Shown here one piece after another: positions 27,221 to 36,235 of a DNA stretch of 64,000 nucleotides (positions are counted from its first letter, which is position 1; every line of letters starts with the position of its first letter). Origin of the DNA: Chloroflexota bacterium (GTDB lineage: Bacteria > Chloroflexota > Anaerolineae > 4572-78 > J111); assembly GCA_016860845.1 (NCBI GenBank), contig BOKF01000003.1, positions 1-64,000 of the forward strand. The letters are read 5' to 3'. The position numbers were made by a program, and so were the translations under genes. The notes under the pieces were generated by a model. The model ran no database searches. It was given only the letters and a program-made list of their open reading frames with translations, and was not told where the DNA came from.

Positions 27221-30200
27221 TTAAATACCCAACCTTTGGTGAACCCTTAACCATAGCTCTAATTCGTGATTGATTTCTAATAATTGGTGTTCACGAAAGC
27301 TAAAACGTTCTCTTAGCGCCCCTCTGAGCTTATATATGACAATGTCACGGCTGCGGTTGGTTACCAGTACTTGTAAACATAGGTCTAATATTTGGCGTTT
27401 ATGAAAATCTGAAATGTTTTGAGACCAAACTTCAGAAATAAGATCAGCAATGATCCCTATCGCACTTGCCTCAGCAGTTTCTTTTAGTGGTAAAAAAATC
27501 TTGCTCACATAAGTATCAGGTACCCAACGATTCTTCTCCAGAATATGCATCAAGATCGGTACGTTCAAAGATACGAATGAATAATTAGTTAAGGCCAATA
27601 TGGAAATCAAACTATAGTAATCTTCCTTGTTTAGCTTACCCAGAATTTGTGCTCTATTCAGAACCGGCTGAGTCCAGACCCCATTAACTGAAAAACCACG
27701 TTTAGCAAGCGTCCTTAGAACAAAATCGTCAGAATACAGAGGTGTGCCGGTATCTTTCGCCACGAAAATTGAAGCTATCGAGCTGGGTCCTAGTACAAAC
27801 TCAAATTTTCTAAACTGGTCCACATCAAATTCAAGAGCCGAATCTATAGGCATCACCTGACAATGCTCTCGGACAAAACCTAACACCTTTTCCAGAAATT
27901 CAATATTTCGCTCCGTAACCTCTTTGGGAATCTCTTCAAAGACGTATCTTTCGTCCTGACGTCCAATTACACCATAATCTCGATCAAATTGGCGAAGTTT
28001 TTGAAGGTTTTCTGTCAAGACATCAAGGCACGCCTGGGCCACATATACCTTGTCAAACAACTCAACTAAGAGAGGGAGCATGTTTAGGCTTGACAAAGTA
28101 AACAAAGCTAATAAATCAATAGTAACACTTGTCGAGGCTTCAAGAACCTGACGGTGGTATCCTTGTTCCTGACGGGTACCGGCTGAGGAAATAATTTTAT
28201 GTTCGCCTACGGAATGATAACCCCACGCTTCAGCCAGGCTATGCCCAGTAGATTGAGCGAATCCTTCAAGCGTAAGCTGTTTACTGGAATATAATTCACG
28301 CAGGTCATCTTGCGACTTAAATCTCATTTCAGAAATTCTAAAAATGGGTGATACATCATGATCGACAATTTCTACCCGGTGCAATCCTGGGTGATCGGGA
28401 AACCAACTGCCAAAATTCATAAATGTTTCTTGAAACGCCCGTACATACTTGCTTTGAATTTCAGCAATCGTAAAGGTGAGTTGTTCGTATGGCCCGGACT
28501 TGAATTCAATTACATCTCCGACTTTGTGCCCCATCAATCTTTGGGCGACCGGATCAGTTGATAAATACTCCCATCTGCCTCGATCCACAGGTTCGTCGTC
28601 AAGAATTATGCACCAATGAGTCTCTCTATCTGACTCTAGCTTTACCGAACAATTAACATTTATGTCCGCACAGTCTAAACTAATTGAGGCGTCGCCTTCT
28701 GCGTACATGAATAAGCTTACGTAACTCAAATGCATCTCAGGGTTACCCATTTCCAACTGTTTTGCCCTATAAGCTAATGGAAGCACCTCAGCTGCTGGAC
28801 GCTTCGCGTTAGCGAAAACTTTGGCTGTACCCATCAGCGCTCCGGGATTATCTTTGAAGCGATCAACAACCGCCTCCAGCGACGATGCTGCTTCTTCACT
28901 TCTACCCATTCGAATACTAACCGCCGCAATGCCAAAGAAGTGATTGAAGTTATTAGGTTCGAGGTCTGCCAGCTGAGTATATAAATCAAGCGCAAGCTCT
29001 AAATTACCGATATGCTCCGCAACCCGGGCTTCAACCTCGGAAATGACCGGAATGGCATTTCCACCATCGCGCATATTGCGGGCTAATTCGTATGCCTGTT
29101 TCCAATCCCCTGAATTTAAGAGGGACGCAATATATGCGCGGGTAGGTGGAGTATCTTTATCAACCGGAACAACGCCCTCGTACAATGAAGCTGCTTTATC
29201 ATACTCGCCTTCACCGTAATATAGCTCGGCTGATTGTAAAGTAATGCGATTTTTTAGGTTGCCAGTGGATATCTTATGTGCTTGATTCAAGTAATCAATG
29301 CTTTCATCCATCCTTCCCTGTGAGGCGCCAACTAATGCTAAGGTTTCTAAAACAAGCGGGTTATCAATCGGCAGAGCCTTAAGCTTTTCAGTCGCATCAT
29401 CAATTCTCGCTTTGTCCCCTACTATCTGAGCAACCTGTACTGTCAGCCGCAGGGTTTCTAGCCGATAAAACAGGGGCAAATCATCCACTTGTTTTTCGGC
29501 TTCAGATAAAACCCTGAGAGCCTCTCTCGGCTGTTGATTTCCCAAATAAGCAACTGCAAGGTAGGTAGAAACAAAATCGTGGGGAGGTGGGGTTTCTAGA
29601 TATGCTTTAAGTAACCTAATAGCTTCAGGGTGATTTTGCATCTGTAGGGCGAGTAAACCGCCATGATGAAGCGCTATCGGATACATTCGATTTTCGCCAA
29701 GAATTCGTTGACAATCCTGCGCGGACTGCTCAAGTTTGTTTTGAAGAGCGCGAGCACTCGCTCTTAACATTAGGGTATGATGGAAACGATTTCGATTATC
29801 GGTTGGCTCTAACGCCTGAATGGCCTGTGTTAAAAGATCCTCCGCCTCTTGCAAGCGCATGCTTTCAACTGTAGGAATATTCCAGGGTGGGGCAGGGTCC
29901 TTCTGCTCATTAATTTGGATGGGAATCACTATCGCTTGGGCCAGGAGGACTAAATCCTGAGGATCCATTTCAGCCGATCCGACTGATAAACGCAATAGCC
30001 TTTCAGCCTCCTCATAATTGCCGACCTCGATCATAGCAAAAGCCAAGGCGCGTCTACTTTCAACGTTTTGCTCAATGACTGTTTTTACCCCTTGATCTAA
30101 CGTGTCAAGTCTTCCAGCCTTAGCCAACGCTTGGGGTAATACACTCAATGGCGAGGAGTGGTCTGATTGTATTGCTAAGGCCTGTTCAGATAAATTAATT

Positions 30201-31015
30201 GCCTTTTCAAAATCCCCTTGAATGAGGGCAGCCAGACCAGCATTTGCGAGGGCTTTTGGGTCTTGAGGGGCAAACTTTAAAGCTTGTTCAAAATATGGTG
30301 CTGATTGCAAATCATCTCCGAGATACAATAGGCTGGCCCCCAGATTGGTTAGTAGCCGAGACCGCAAATGTGTCGAGGTTTCAACACCGGTCAGTTCATC
30401 TTCCAACTTTCTTAAAAGAGACAGCGCTGCGCCGGCTTTACCCTCTTTAATGAGGTCTCGGGCTTGATCAATTCTTGCAATATATTTTTCCTCTGCAAGT
30501 GTCTCTGCGGATCTGTCACCTTCCCAACTTTGTGCTTGACCAGCAAACATCTGACGTCTCAAATCTTCAATCTGATTGGAAAGAAATAGCGTACTTGCTT
30601 CCATTTCCATACTGACATGAGACATCGTTAATTGAGCATCCAGTGGTAAATCTTGCTGAAACGCTTCATTGAACTTATCACGGAAGCGACGAATATTGGT
30701 CAAAAAAAGTTCGGGATCATAGTCAGGGAATGCTTCCGCGAATTCTTCTAACAGCACTACTTGATCCATTGGTTGAGCAACTCTCAATCGTGCAATTTGC
30801 TCCTGCACACGTGGTCTATCGAAAAACTCGTAGGGTATAACCAATGTGTCATCTCTAGGGCCATAGCTGTCATAGAATACCGTAAACGCACGAAAATAGG
30901 CATCATGCAGCTTCTTTACGTCCCGTATTCTTTGAAACTTCCGAATTGGCCCTAACGCTGAAAGGCCTTGCGATACTTGTATTATATTTGCTATTAGTGA
31001 AAGTAATTGCTCCAT
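27221..31015 (-). CDS. TPR - GreA/B C-terminal-like - PIN nuclease protein
   Basis: A 1264-aa multidomain protein. Residues ~170-760 carry a dozen or more TPR-like helical hairpins. Residues ~780-860 hold a GreA/GreB C-terminal-like domain (STDPVAQRLMGHKVGDVIEF). Residues ~960-1150 look like a PIN ribonuclease domain, with D967 in TIDLLAL and D1096-D1097 in YSDDFVL as metal ligands. This TPR-GreAB-C-PIN architecture is known from conflict-system surveys; the PIN domain is expected to cut RNA. The GreAB-C part suggests contact with RNA polymerase or a transcript channel, the TPRs with partner proteins. It is a plausible abortive-infection effector of the operon. Domain calls are by eye. Confidence 0.8.
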   Translation of the reverse strand: MEQLLSLIANIIQVSQGLSALGPIRKFQRIRDVKKLHDAYFRAFTVFYDSYGPRDDTLVIPYEFFDRPRVQEQIARLRVAQPMDQVVLLEEFAEAFPDYDPELFLTNIRRFRDKFNEAFQQDLPLDAQLTMSHVSMEMEASTLFLSNQIEDLRRQMFAGQAQSWEGDRSAETLAEEKYIARIDQARDLIKEGKAGAALSLLRKLEDELTGVETSTHLRSRLLTNLGASLLYLGDDLQSAPYFEQALKFAPQDPKALANAGLAALIQGDFEKAINLSEQALAIQSDHSSPLSVLPQALAKAGRLDTLDQGVKTVIEQNVESRRALAFAMIEVGNYEEAERLLRLSVGSAEMDPQDLVLLAQAIVIPIQINEQKDPAPPWNIPTVESMRLQEAEDLLTQAIQALEPTDNRNRFHHTLMLRASARALQNKLEQSAQDCQRILGENRMYPIALHHGGLLALQMQNHPEAIRLLKAYLETPPPHDFVSTYLAVAYLGNQQPREALRVLSEAEKQVDDLPLFYRLETLRLTVQVAQIVGDKARIDDATEKLKALPIDNPLVLETLALVGASQGRMDESIDYLNQAHKISTGNLKNRITLQSAELYYGEGEYDKAASLYEGVVPVDKDTPPTRAYIASLLNSGDWKQAYELARNMRDGGNAIPVISEVEARVAEHIGNLELALDLYTQLADLEPNNFNHFFGIAAVSIRMGRSEEAASSLEAVVDRFKDNPGALMGTAKVFANAKRPAAEVLPLAYRAKQLEMGNPEMHLSYVSLFMYAEGDASISLDCADINVNCSVKLESDRETHWCIILDDEPVDRGRWEYLSTDPVAQRLMGHKVGDVIEFKSGPYEQLTFTIAEIQSKYVRAFQETFMNFGSWFPDHPGLHRVEIVDHDVSPIFRISEMRFKSQDDLRELYSSKQLTLEGFAQSTGHSLAEAWGYHSVGEHKIISSAGTRQEQGYHRQVLEASTSVTIDLLALFTLSSLNMLPLLVELFDKVYVAQACLDVLTENLQKLRQFDRDYGVIGRQDERYVFEEIPKEVTERNIEFLEKVLGFVREHCQVMPIDSALEFDVDQFRKFEFVLGPSSIASIFVAKDTGTPLYSDDFVLRTLAKRGFSVNGVWTQPVLNRAQILGKLNKEDYYSLISILALTNYSFVSLNVPILMHILEKNRWVPDTYVSKIFLPLKETAEASAIGIIADLISEVWSQNISDFHKRQILDLCLQVLVTNRSRDIVIYKLRGALRERFSFREHQLLEINHELELWLRVHQRLGI

Positions 31016-31078
31016 GTTCCTTAACTCAAATCTTAATTCCCATTAGATACCCTAGGGTAACCTGTTCACATACCGGTT

Positions 31079-32431
31079 TCACCCGCTTAGTGCCTTTGTA
31101 ATAAATACTTCAACATTATCAATCGCCTGTTGGCGCAAATCAATCGCCAGGCGGCGCTTCTCCCAGGCAATTCTGGCCCGGTCGTTATAATCCTGCCGCC
31201 AGACACTACCGAGGACGGGAAGCAACAAATTCTTGAACTCCTCCTTATTAATCGTTTGCTGGACCACCGAGCCGGAGGCCAGAGCCCGCAACTGGGCCAA
31301 CACAAGCGGATGGCGCATCACCAGGCCAAAGTATAAAGGGGTTTCCACAAACTCCAGAGCAATGAAAGCATTTGAGGTCAGGCAGCCATCCAGCTCCGGT
31401 TCAACCACGGCGACGGGATGATCTTCACTGCCCAAATTACTGCCAGAGGCCAGTACCAGTACCTGATCGGCCTGAAGGGGCAGCCGGAGCCGGTCGGACA
31501 GTTCCTTCAGTTGCATCTGGTGCGTCTGGCGAAAGGTGAAATATTGGGCATCGATGTCCGAGACGTTAACATAGCATACTGCCTGTTCTGGTTCCAGGTG
31601 TCTCCGGCTGGCGACTGCCAGATGAGCCATCTCGCCTACAGGCCGGAAAAAGCCGGTCTGGCGCAATTCCTCGGTTAAGCCCTGGCTGCGAACATAGGCC
31701 ACGTCCCAGCGATAGTCCAGCCAGTTATTCCTAGCTAGTAGCCATTTTTGCGGCGAGCGGGAGCGTTCCCCGACTCGGACATCAATTTCACCATAAAGCC
31801 CATTGATCACCATCTGAAAGCTTGAGTGGGCGGCTTCGCTGTACCCCTGGGCCTGCCGTTCCAAAGCCTCAACTTCTTCCGCCAGGGCTCGAGGCGGCAC
31901 GGGTACCCGGATATGCCGTAGATCTGCCACACGCAAACGTTTGATGCGGGCGCCGTAGGCCCGCTGTGAAACAACTTGTGCTGAATAGCGAGTATTAAAA
32001 AACAGGCTGATCCAAACCGGCGAAATCTTATGCGGGTCGATCCGCAGCCGGAAGATATCGGGAGAGAAAGTCGCCCCGGCCAGTCGCTCGGTCACCAGCG
32101 CGGCCCGGGGTTCGTCGCTGGTTTTGGAGAGCAAAACATCATCCGGGCTCAGTCTAAATCTAGGCTTAATCTTCTGTTCAGCAACAAAAACTCCTTTAGC
32201 AGGCGCAATATCCCCCGCATTCAGATCGCCCAGGCGCAGATAAGGGATCCCCGCAGCAACCGGATCGGTCTCGCGGGGACCATCGCAAATATCAAGAGTA
32301 AATTCGTCTAGCTGTTTCCAGTTATACTGAGATGAGGCCAGTTCCTGATTTCGCCGAACCTGATAGTTATAATCGAAGTCTAAACGGGATCCGCCATGCA
32401 GGTCGGTATTGTCAACCACGATTGTTCTCAT
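31079..32431 (-). CDS. HsdS-like specificity subunit paired with degenerate HsdM
   Basis: A 450-aa HsdS-like protein with two target-recognition domains: IPYLRLGDLNAGDI with SRTD-type features, KTSDEPRA, AYGARIKRLRVADLRHIRVPVPP in the first half and VNVSDIDAQYF, SGSVVQQTINKEEFKNLLLPV in the second. It overlaps the degenerate methylase by 4 bp (ATGA). It could give the dead methylase a DNA-reading function. The second, separate hsdS in the same operon implies two DNA specificities. Confidence 0.8.
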   Translation of the reverse strand: MRTIVVDNTDLHGGSRLDFDYNYQVRRNQELASSQYNWKQLDEFTLDICDGPRETDPVAAGIPYLRLGDLNAGDIAPAKGVFVAEQKIKPRFRLSPDDVLLSKTSDEPRAALVTERLAGATFSPDIFRLRIDPHKISPVWISLFFNTRYSAQVVSQRAYGARIKRLRVADLRHIRVPVPPRALAEEVEALERQAQGYSEAAHSSFQMVINGLYGEIDVRVGERSRSPQKWLLARNNWLDYRWDVAYVRSQGLTEELRQTGFFRPVGEMAHLAVASRRHLEPEQAVCYVNVSDIDAQYFTFRQTHQMQLKELSDRLRLPLQADQVLVLASGSNLGSEDHPVAVVEPELDGCLTSNAFIALEFVETPLYFGLVMRHPLVLAQLRALASGSVVQQTINKEEFKNLLLPVLGSVWRQDYNDRARIAWEKRRLAIDLRQQAIDNVEVFITKALSG

Positions 32432-33795
32432 ACCGGAACAACCTCTTCTTGCCGAGCCTGCCAGTAAGCCTCAACGATCTTGGCCGGATTTTCCAGGTCA
32501 GCCTCATCCAATTCGGCCATAAAAATCCGGTATTGTTTAGGAGGCCGGACCATCTTCCGCAGGCAGACCAGGCTTGTTTTTATTGCTGCCCCGGGCTGAA
32601 ACAGGGCCGACGGTAAGCTAAGAATGGTGTCGATTTTAAAGTGAGCTTGCGTCCATTCCCGGGCAAATCTAGCCGAGGCATTACTCAAAAAGCCTTCAGT
32701 CAACAGAATGACCAGCAGGCCGGACTCTACTAGAAGGTTATGACTCTGTTCAAGCCACAGAATCTCAGCCTCGGTGGCCAATGACCGCCTTCCTTGTCCC
32801 CGGTTGGCCAGATCGAATTCGGCCAGCAGATCCTCATCCTTAATTCTGGTGAATGGCGGTAAGCAGACCAGTCGTAAACAACTATCTTTCTGGTGGAATC
32901 GTAAAAACTCTGTGTGGCTACATTCAAACTCCTTAAATAGACACTGCCCCAGACGTTTAACCAGCGGCTGGCAATCTCCAACTATTTCAGCTCGCCTACT
33001 ACTCAAGAAAGGGATGTCAAGCAAGCCCGTGGTCTCAACGCTGGCGACACAGACAGCCGTATCAATATCATCACCTAGAAGCCGCTGGATCAGGTGGGCC
33101 AATTTGCTTTTAGGCGATATTCTATCCCCGGCCTCTGCATGTAGCAGTGTGGCGAGTAGAGCAAATATCCCTTTAGCCTGTACCTCAGCCAGAAATGCAT
33201 AGGGCTGCCAGGCCATCACAATCTTTTGCAGCTCTTGTTTCGTTGGTAGTGACAAAGCTCGCCACTCCTGCTCCAACTCAAAGTGTTGTGCCAGTCTCAT
33301 CAACCAGGCTTCAATATCATCAAGAGCATCTTCAGGCAGCCTGAAGCGGAGGTCACCGGTCGCCGCCTCGTCTAACACCTTGAGTCCTAACAGGAAGCCA
33401 ATGGTTGCTCGTTGAGAAGGTTTAACTAAGCGTTCGGCGTAGGTTACTGCTTCTTCCAAATTGGCTAGGGGCAATAGATCAATCCGGGTGTGCTGCCCCC
33501 AAATTGTGCCCTTGGCTGTGGGGAGGGTATAGCATTGCTCGAACAAACGCTCATCCAGCCGGCAGTACAGGGAATTCGTTTTTCCTTCAACAAGAAGGTA
33601 CTGAACCGAGGTCGGAAGGGCCGGCACGGAAATTCGGTTATCATGAGTGGGCTTGCCGTTTCTCTTCGCAAGCGCCACGAAGGGTTTGGCATCCTTTAAA
33701 GCCGCTTCGTATATGTGAAGACCTTCGGCTTCTAGTGATAACGGAGAAAAGGTCTTATATCCAAAATCGGCGAGAGTTTTCCTATTTGGTTCCAC
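32428..33795 (-). CDS. Degenerate HsdM-like methyltransferase
   Basis: A ~455-aa protein with type I methylase layout and a C-terminal GLLVILLTEGFLSN / SLPSALFQPGAAIKTSLVCLRK region that is characteristic of HsdM. Motif IV is LPPF (about 310-314) instead of NPPF, so the catalytic Asn is missing, and the motif I region AVCVASVETTGLL lacks the acidic and glycine pattern of D.xCGTG. It should therefore not methylate. It is the first gene of the operon. I chose GTG 33795 (GAGGTG 4 bp upstream); a TTG 12 bp further up keeps the same frame. Role as a DNA-sensing or decoy subunit with its HsdS is inference. Confidence 0.72.
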   Translation of the reverse strand: MEPNRKTLADFGYKTFSPLSLEAEGLHIYEAALKDAKPFVALAKRNGKPTHDNRISVPALPTSVQYLLVEGKTNSLYCRLDERLFEQCYTLPTAKGTIWGQHTRIDLLPLANLEEAVTYAERLVKPSQRATIGFLLGLKVLDEAATGDLRFRLPEDALDDIEAWLMRLAQHFELEQEWRALSLPTKQELQKIVMAWQPYAFLAEVQAKGIFALLATLLHAEAGDRISPKSKLAHLIQRLLGDDIDTAVCVASVETTGLLDIPFLSSRRAEIVGDCQPLVKRLGQCLFKEFECSHTEFLRFHQKDSCLRLVCLPPFTRIKDEDLLAEFDLANRGQGRRSLATEAEILWLEQSHNLLVESGLLVILLTEGFLSNASARFAREWTQAHFKIDTILSLPSALFQPGAAIKTSLVCLRKMVRPPKQYRIFMAELDEADLENPAKIVEAYWQARQEEVVPV

Positions 33796-33814
33796 ATCGC
33801 ACCTCAATACTTCT

Positions 33815-33873
33815 TACTAATGCTCACATATTATACTGCGTTCCTTAGTAAATGTCAATACTAATGCTCACAT
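33815..33873 (-). repeat. Two 15-bp direct repeats exactly framing the promoter
   Basis: On the minus strand ATGTGAGCATTAGTA occurs at 33859-33873, touching the -35, and again at 33815-33829, touching the -10. Both copies are identical and in the same orientation, 44 bp apart (about four DNA turns), so two dimers could sit on one face with the promoter between them. This is the layout expected of a repressor operator. Confidence 0.75.
33830..33858 (-). promoter_or_regulatory. Perfect-consensus sigma70 promoter of the defence operon
   Basis: Read leftward, TTGACA (33853-33858) is followed by exactly 17 bp and then TATAAT (33830-33835). Transcription should start near 33823, giving a leader of about 28 nt to the GTG at 33795. 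Such a perfect promoter would be strong, so it is likely held off by a repressor acting at the flanking repeats. Confidence 0.85.
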
Positions 33874-34957
33874 TAATTGTTTGATCTACTAGCGGCTATT
33901 GTAAAGCCGTCAGAGATTGAAGCCACTCGGAATGATCAGGAGTTGGTGGTTCTGGTTGAGCGCAGCAAAGCTACGCCCTACCAACCCGGCAGTTATTAGC
34001 CGCACTCCCGGCTCGCTGACCGAGGTGTTGCAAAACGCACCGGAAGACCCGGACTTTGTTTTTGAAACCTTGACGCGACAATGGGCGGCTATAGAAGCTG
34101 AAATGAAGGCCATTAATCGAGCCGACGACATCGCCGAAGGGCGCGGTTGATGGCCGATTACCTGTTATGTTATAAGGATCGAGAGGCTGGCCTGGCTGAA
34201 CTGGTCCGGCGACTGGGTTGGATTGGAGGACATGAAGATCAAGGGTGGAGGAAATGTAGTATGGTTAGAACGGCTGATGTTCCAATATTTCGGTAATGAT
34301 TGTTAGCAATTTTCTGGCCAAGCGCCCAAACCGCCAACCATTGGACGACTTGTAAACACGGCAATTTGAGAGTAGATAACAGGTCAGATGCTCCCCGAAT
34401 ACTGGTTGCAGCGTCCCGCAATGAACCTCGATGACCAGGTCTCTGCCTCGCAGAGCATCTGGCAATTGCCTTGCATAGGACCGGCGATCCCAATATCCGC
34501 GTCTTCGAGCCGCGCCGAGCAATTGACTTCAAACGCCTTTCGCCGTCAAAGGGTGGTCTATGCACAAGTGATGGGTTTTCTGAAATGTTATTGCCGTCGT
34601 TGATCGGGATTGGTATTCGATGTTAGTCAACAACGCCTATCACTTCTTGACCTTGCTTATTAGGATAGATGACGCTGCTAACTCCACGACCTCACCTATT
34701 TGGACGTTTAGGAATACTTACTTGATTTGATCACAATAACTGCTAGATTCATTGAGGACGGAAACCTGAATACGGTTCTAGTAATTGAGGCCCTCTCAGA
34801 GGGAGGAAAGAAATAAGCTGCTCAACCTAAGTCCTAGGCGACAATCCTTAACTCCATTTCCTTAATAAACAGGGAAAACAGTTATACAATAAGCGTGAAA
34901 TCTGCTAAACTGAAGGGGTAGATCGCTCCCATACTTCTCCCATGACGGCAAAAACCT
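33874..34957. other. Gene-poor junction with degraded coding remnants
   Basis: This 1.08-kb stretch has only short, broken frames. One at 33917-34150 (+) reads coding-like at its end (PDFVFETLTRQWAAIEAEMKA), followed at once by a second frame at 34150 that starts MADYLLCYK. These look like relics of one decayed gene in shifted frames. From 34240 to 34957 I see no credible gene. It separates the defence operon from the next module and probably marks an old insertion boundary. Confidence 0.4.
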
Positions 34958-35602
34958 ATGACTCACCAATATGATCAATCTCTTGATGAACTCAAGCAGA
35001 TGGACAACGAAAAAGATCAACCAATTAACCTTGCAGAGGCTTCCAGGAAATATAATGTTCCTTATCGGGTAGTCCAGAATTGGGTCAGCCGGGGCCATGT
35101 AAAGAGGTTGCCCAGTCTAACGAAGAACAATCGCCGTGTCTGGGTGGCTGAGGCGGACGTGGCACGCCGGGCTGAGCAGTATCATTATCACAAGAACCGG
35201 CCCACTCCGGAGTCCGTCGTCGCCACTTTGAAACAGATAAAATTGCCAACCGAATTAGATCAGTTGATTAAAGAAAAGCTGATAGCTGCCCACTTTTCCC
35301 ACCTGAAAGGACACCTCATCTCTCTTTACGAAGCCACAACCAAATATGGCATCAACCACACCACGCTGAATACCTGGGTTAAGGCCAACCAGCTGAAGGT
35401 CATAAAAAGGGAGAGTACCGGCCTGATGCGCCGGTGGGTAGACGAAGCTGAAATGGCTTACTGTGCCCTGGTTTATCACCAGGCCAAAGAGCTTTTTGGC
35501 ACGGTACGGGGTGTCTGGTTGTTCGACCAATTCGGCAACCCCTATAGTTCTTTCCGGACGAACAAAAGAAGACGTCGATCTCATCCCTCTAAGCCGAAAT
35601 AG
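34958..35602 (+). CDS. Double helix-turn-helix DNA-binding protein
   Basis: A 214-aa protein with two MerR/excisionase-like HTH motifs: INLAEASRKYNVPYRVVQNWV (about 23-43, split with a wing RRVWVAEADV) and SLYEATTKYGINHTTLNTWV (about 115-134), each followed by a basic wing and the conserved ...WVDEAE end. The C-terminus is strongly basic (RTNKRRRRS). Such tandem HTH proteins are found on mobile elements as regulators or excisionase-like factors. It is a candidate regulator of the neighbouring divergent operon, since it lies ~1.1 kb from that promoter, but the link is only positional. Confidence 0.65.
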   Translation: MTHQYDQSLDELKQMDNEKDQPINLAEASRKYNVPYRVVQNWVSRGHVKRLPSLTKNNRRVWVAEADVARRAEQYHYHKNRPTPESVVATLKQIKLPTELDQLIKEKLIAAHFSHLKGHLISLYEATTKYGINHTTLNTWVKANQLKVIKRESTGLMRRWVDEAEMAYCALVYHQAKELFGTVRGVWLFDQFGNPYSSFRTNKRRRRSHPSKPK

Positions 35603-35617
35603 GGCTGAATTTTTTAC

Positions 35618-35641
35618 TGAGTAGAAAAATGATTCTACTCA
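35618..35641. repeat. 9-bp inverted repeat at the XRE gene promoter
   Basis: TGAGTAGAA at 35618-35626 pairs with TTCTACTCA at 35633-35641, leaving a 6-bp centre. It ends 3 bp before the -35 of the downstream promoter and starts 16 bp after the stop of the double-HTH gene. It suits an operator for the XRE-like protein; no T-run follows, so it is less likely to be a terminator. Confidence 0.5.
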
Positions 35642-35644
35642 ACG

Positions 35645-35673
35645 TTGACAAGAGCACCGAATCCAGATATTAT
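35645..35673 (+). promoter_or_regulatory. Promoter of the XRE-7TM-PAP2 operon, leaderless
   Basis: TTGACA (35645-35650), 17-bp spacer and TATTAT (35668-35673). The only sensible start codon, ATG 35681, begins 8 bp after the -10, where transcription should start, so the mRNA probably has no leader. Confidence 0.7.
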
Positions 35674-35680
35674 TTTCTGT

Positions 35681-36235
35681 ATGATAGATTATCATCCTTT
35701 ACCGGGCGAAACGATTGGGCGATACTTGCGCCGATTGCGTGAGGAAGCCGGCCAAGTGAACGGACGACCCGTTCGCCTGGAAACTGTCGTGGCCTTAACT
35801 GAAGAATTGCCGCAGCCCCAAAGATTAACTATCCCCTGGTTAAGCAAAGTGGAAACTGACGAAGTAGGGCAACCGGGTGGCGATAAACTCAGAACGGTAG
35901 CCGCGGCTTATTCGCATTTGCTTAAGAAGACCATCCGGCCCGAATGGCTACTGAAACTATGCGGCTATGAAGTCGGCGAGGCAATCGATGAGCAGCCGAC
36001 CACGGAGCGAGAGTCAACGTGGGTGACACTGTTTGAGAACTCCGATGTCTTGACTTTCCTGGACGCGGCCCGGCAACTGCTCGAAATTGGGCATCCGGAG
36101 GACGTGGCCTGGGCGGCCACAACTGCCAAGCGGTTACTTGAGGCGCACGCGCCGGAACGCAAGGCTGGCAATATTCTTGATAATGCGGCTTTATCAGCAC
36201 GTTTAAAACAGTTTCTAAAGGATGCTGGCCTATGA
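35681..36235 (+). CDS. XRE-like regulator paired with a 7TM protein
   Basis: A 184-aa protein; residues ~9-75 (GETIGRYLRRLREEAG ... IPWLSKVETDE) resemble an XRE-type HTH with a longer loop, and the remainder is helical. The start is ATG 35681 because the frame's upstream alternative falls on the promoter. Its stop overlaps the next gene's start by 4 bp. Small HTH proteins next to MAB_1171c-like membrane proteins are a known pairing in actinobacteria, and this looks like the Chloroflexota counterpart. Confidence 0.65.
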   Translation: MIDYHPLPGETIGRYLRRLREEAGQVNGRPVRLETVVALTEELPQPQRLTIPWLSKVETDEVGQPGGDKLRTVAAAYSHLLKKTIRPEWLLKLCGYEVGEAIDEQPTTERESTWVTLFENSDVLTFLDAARQLLEIGHPEDVAWAATTAKRLLEAHAPERKAGNILDNAALSARLKQFLKDAGL

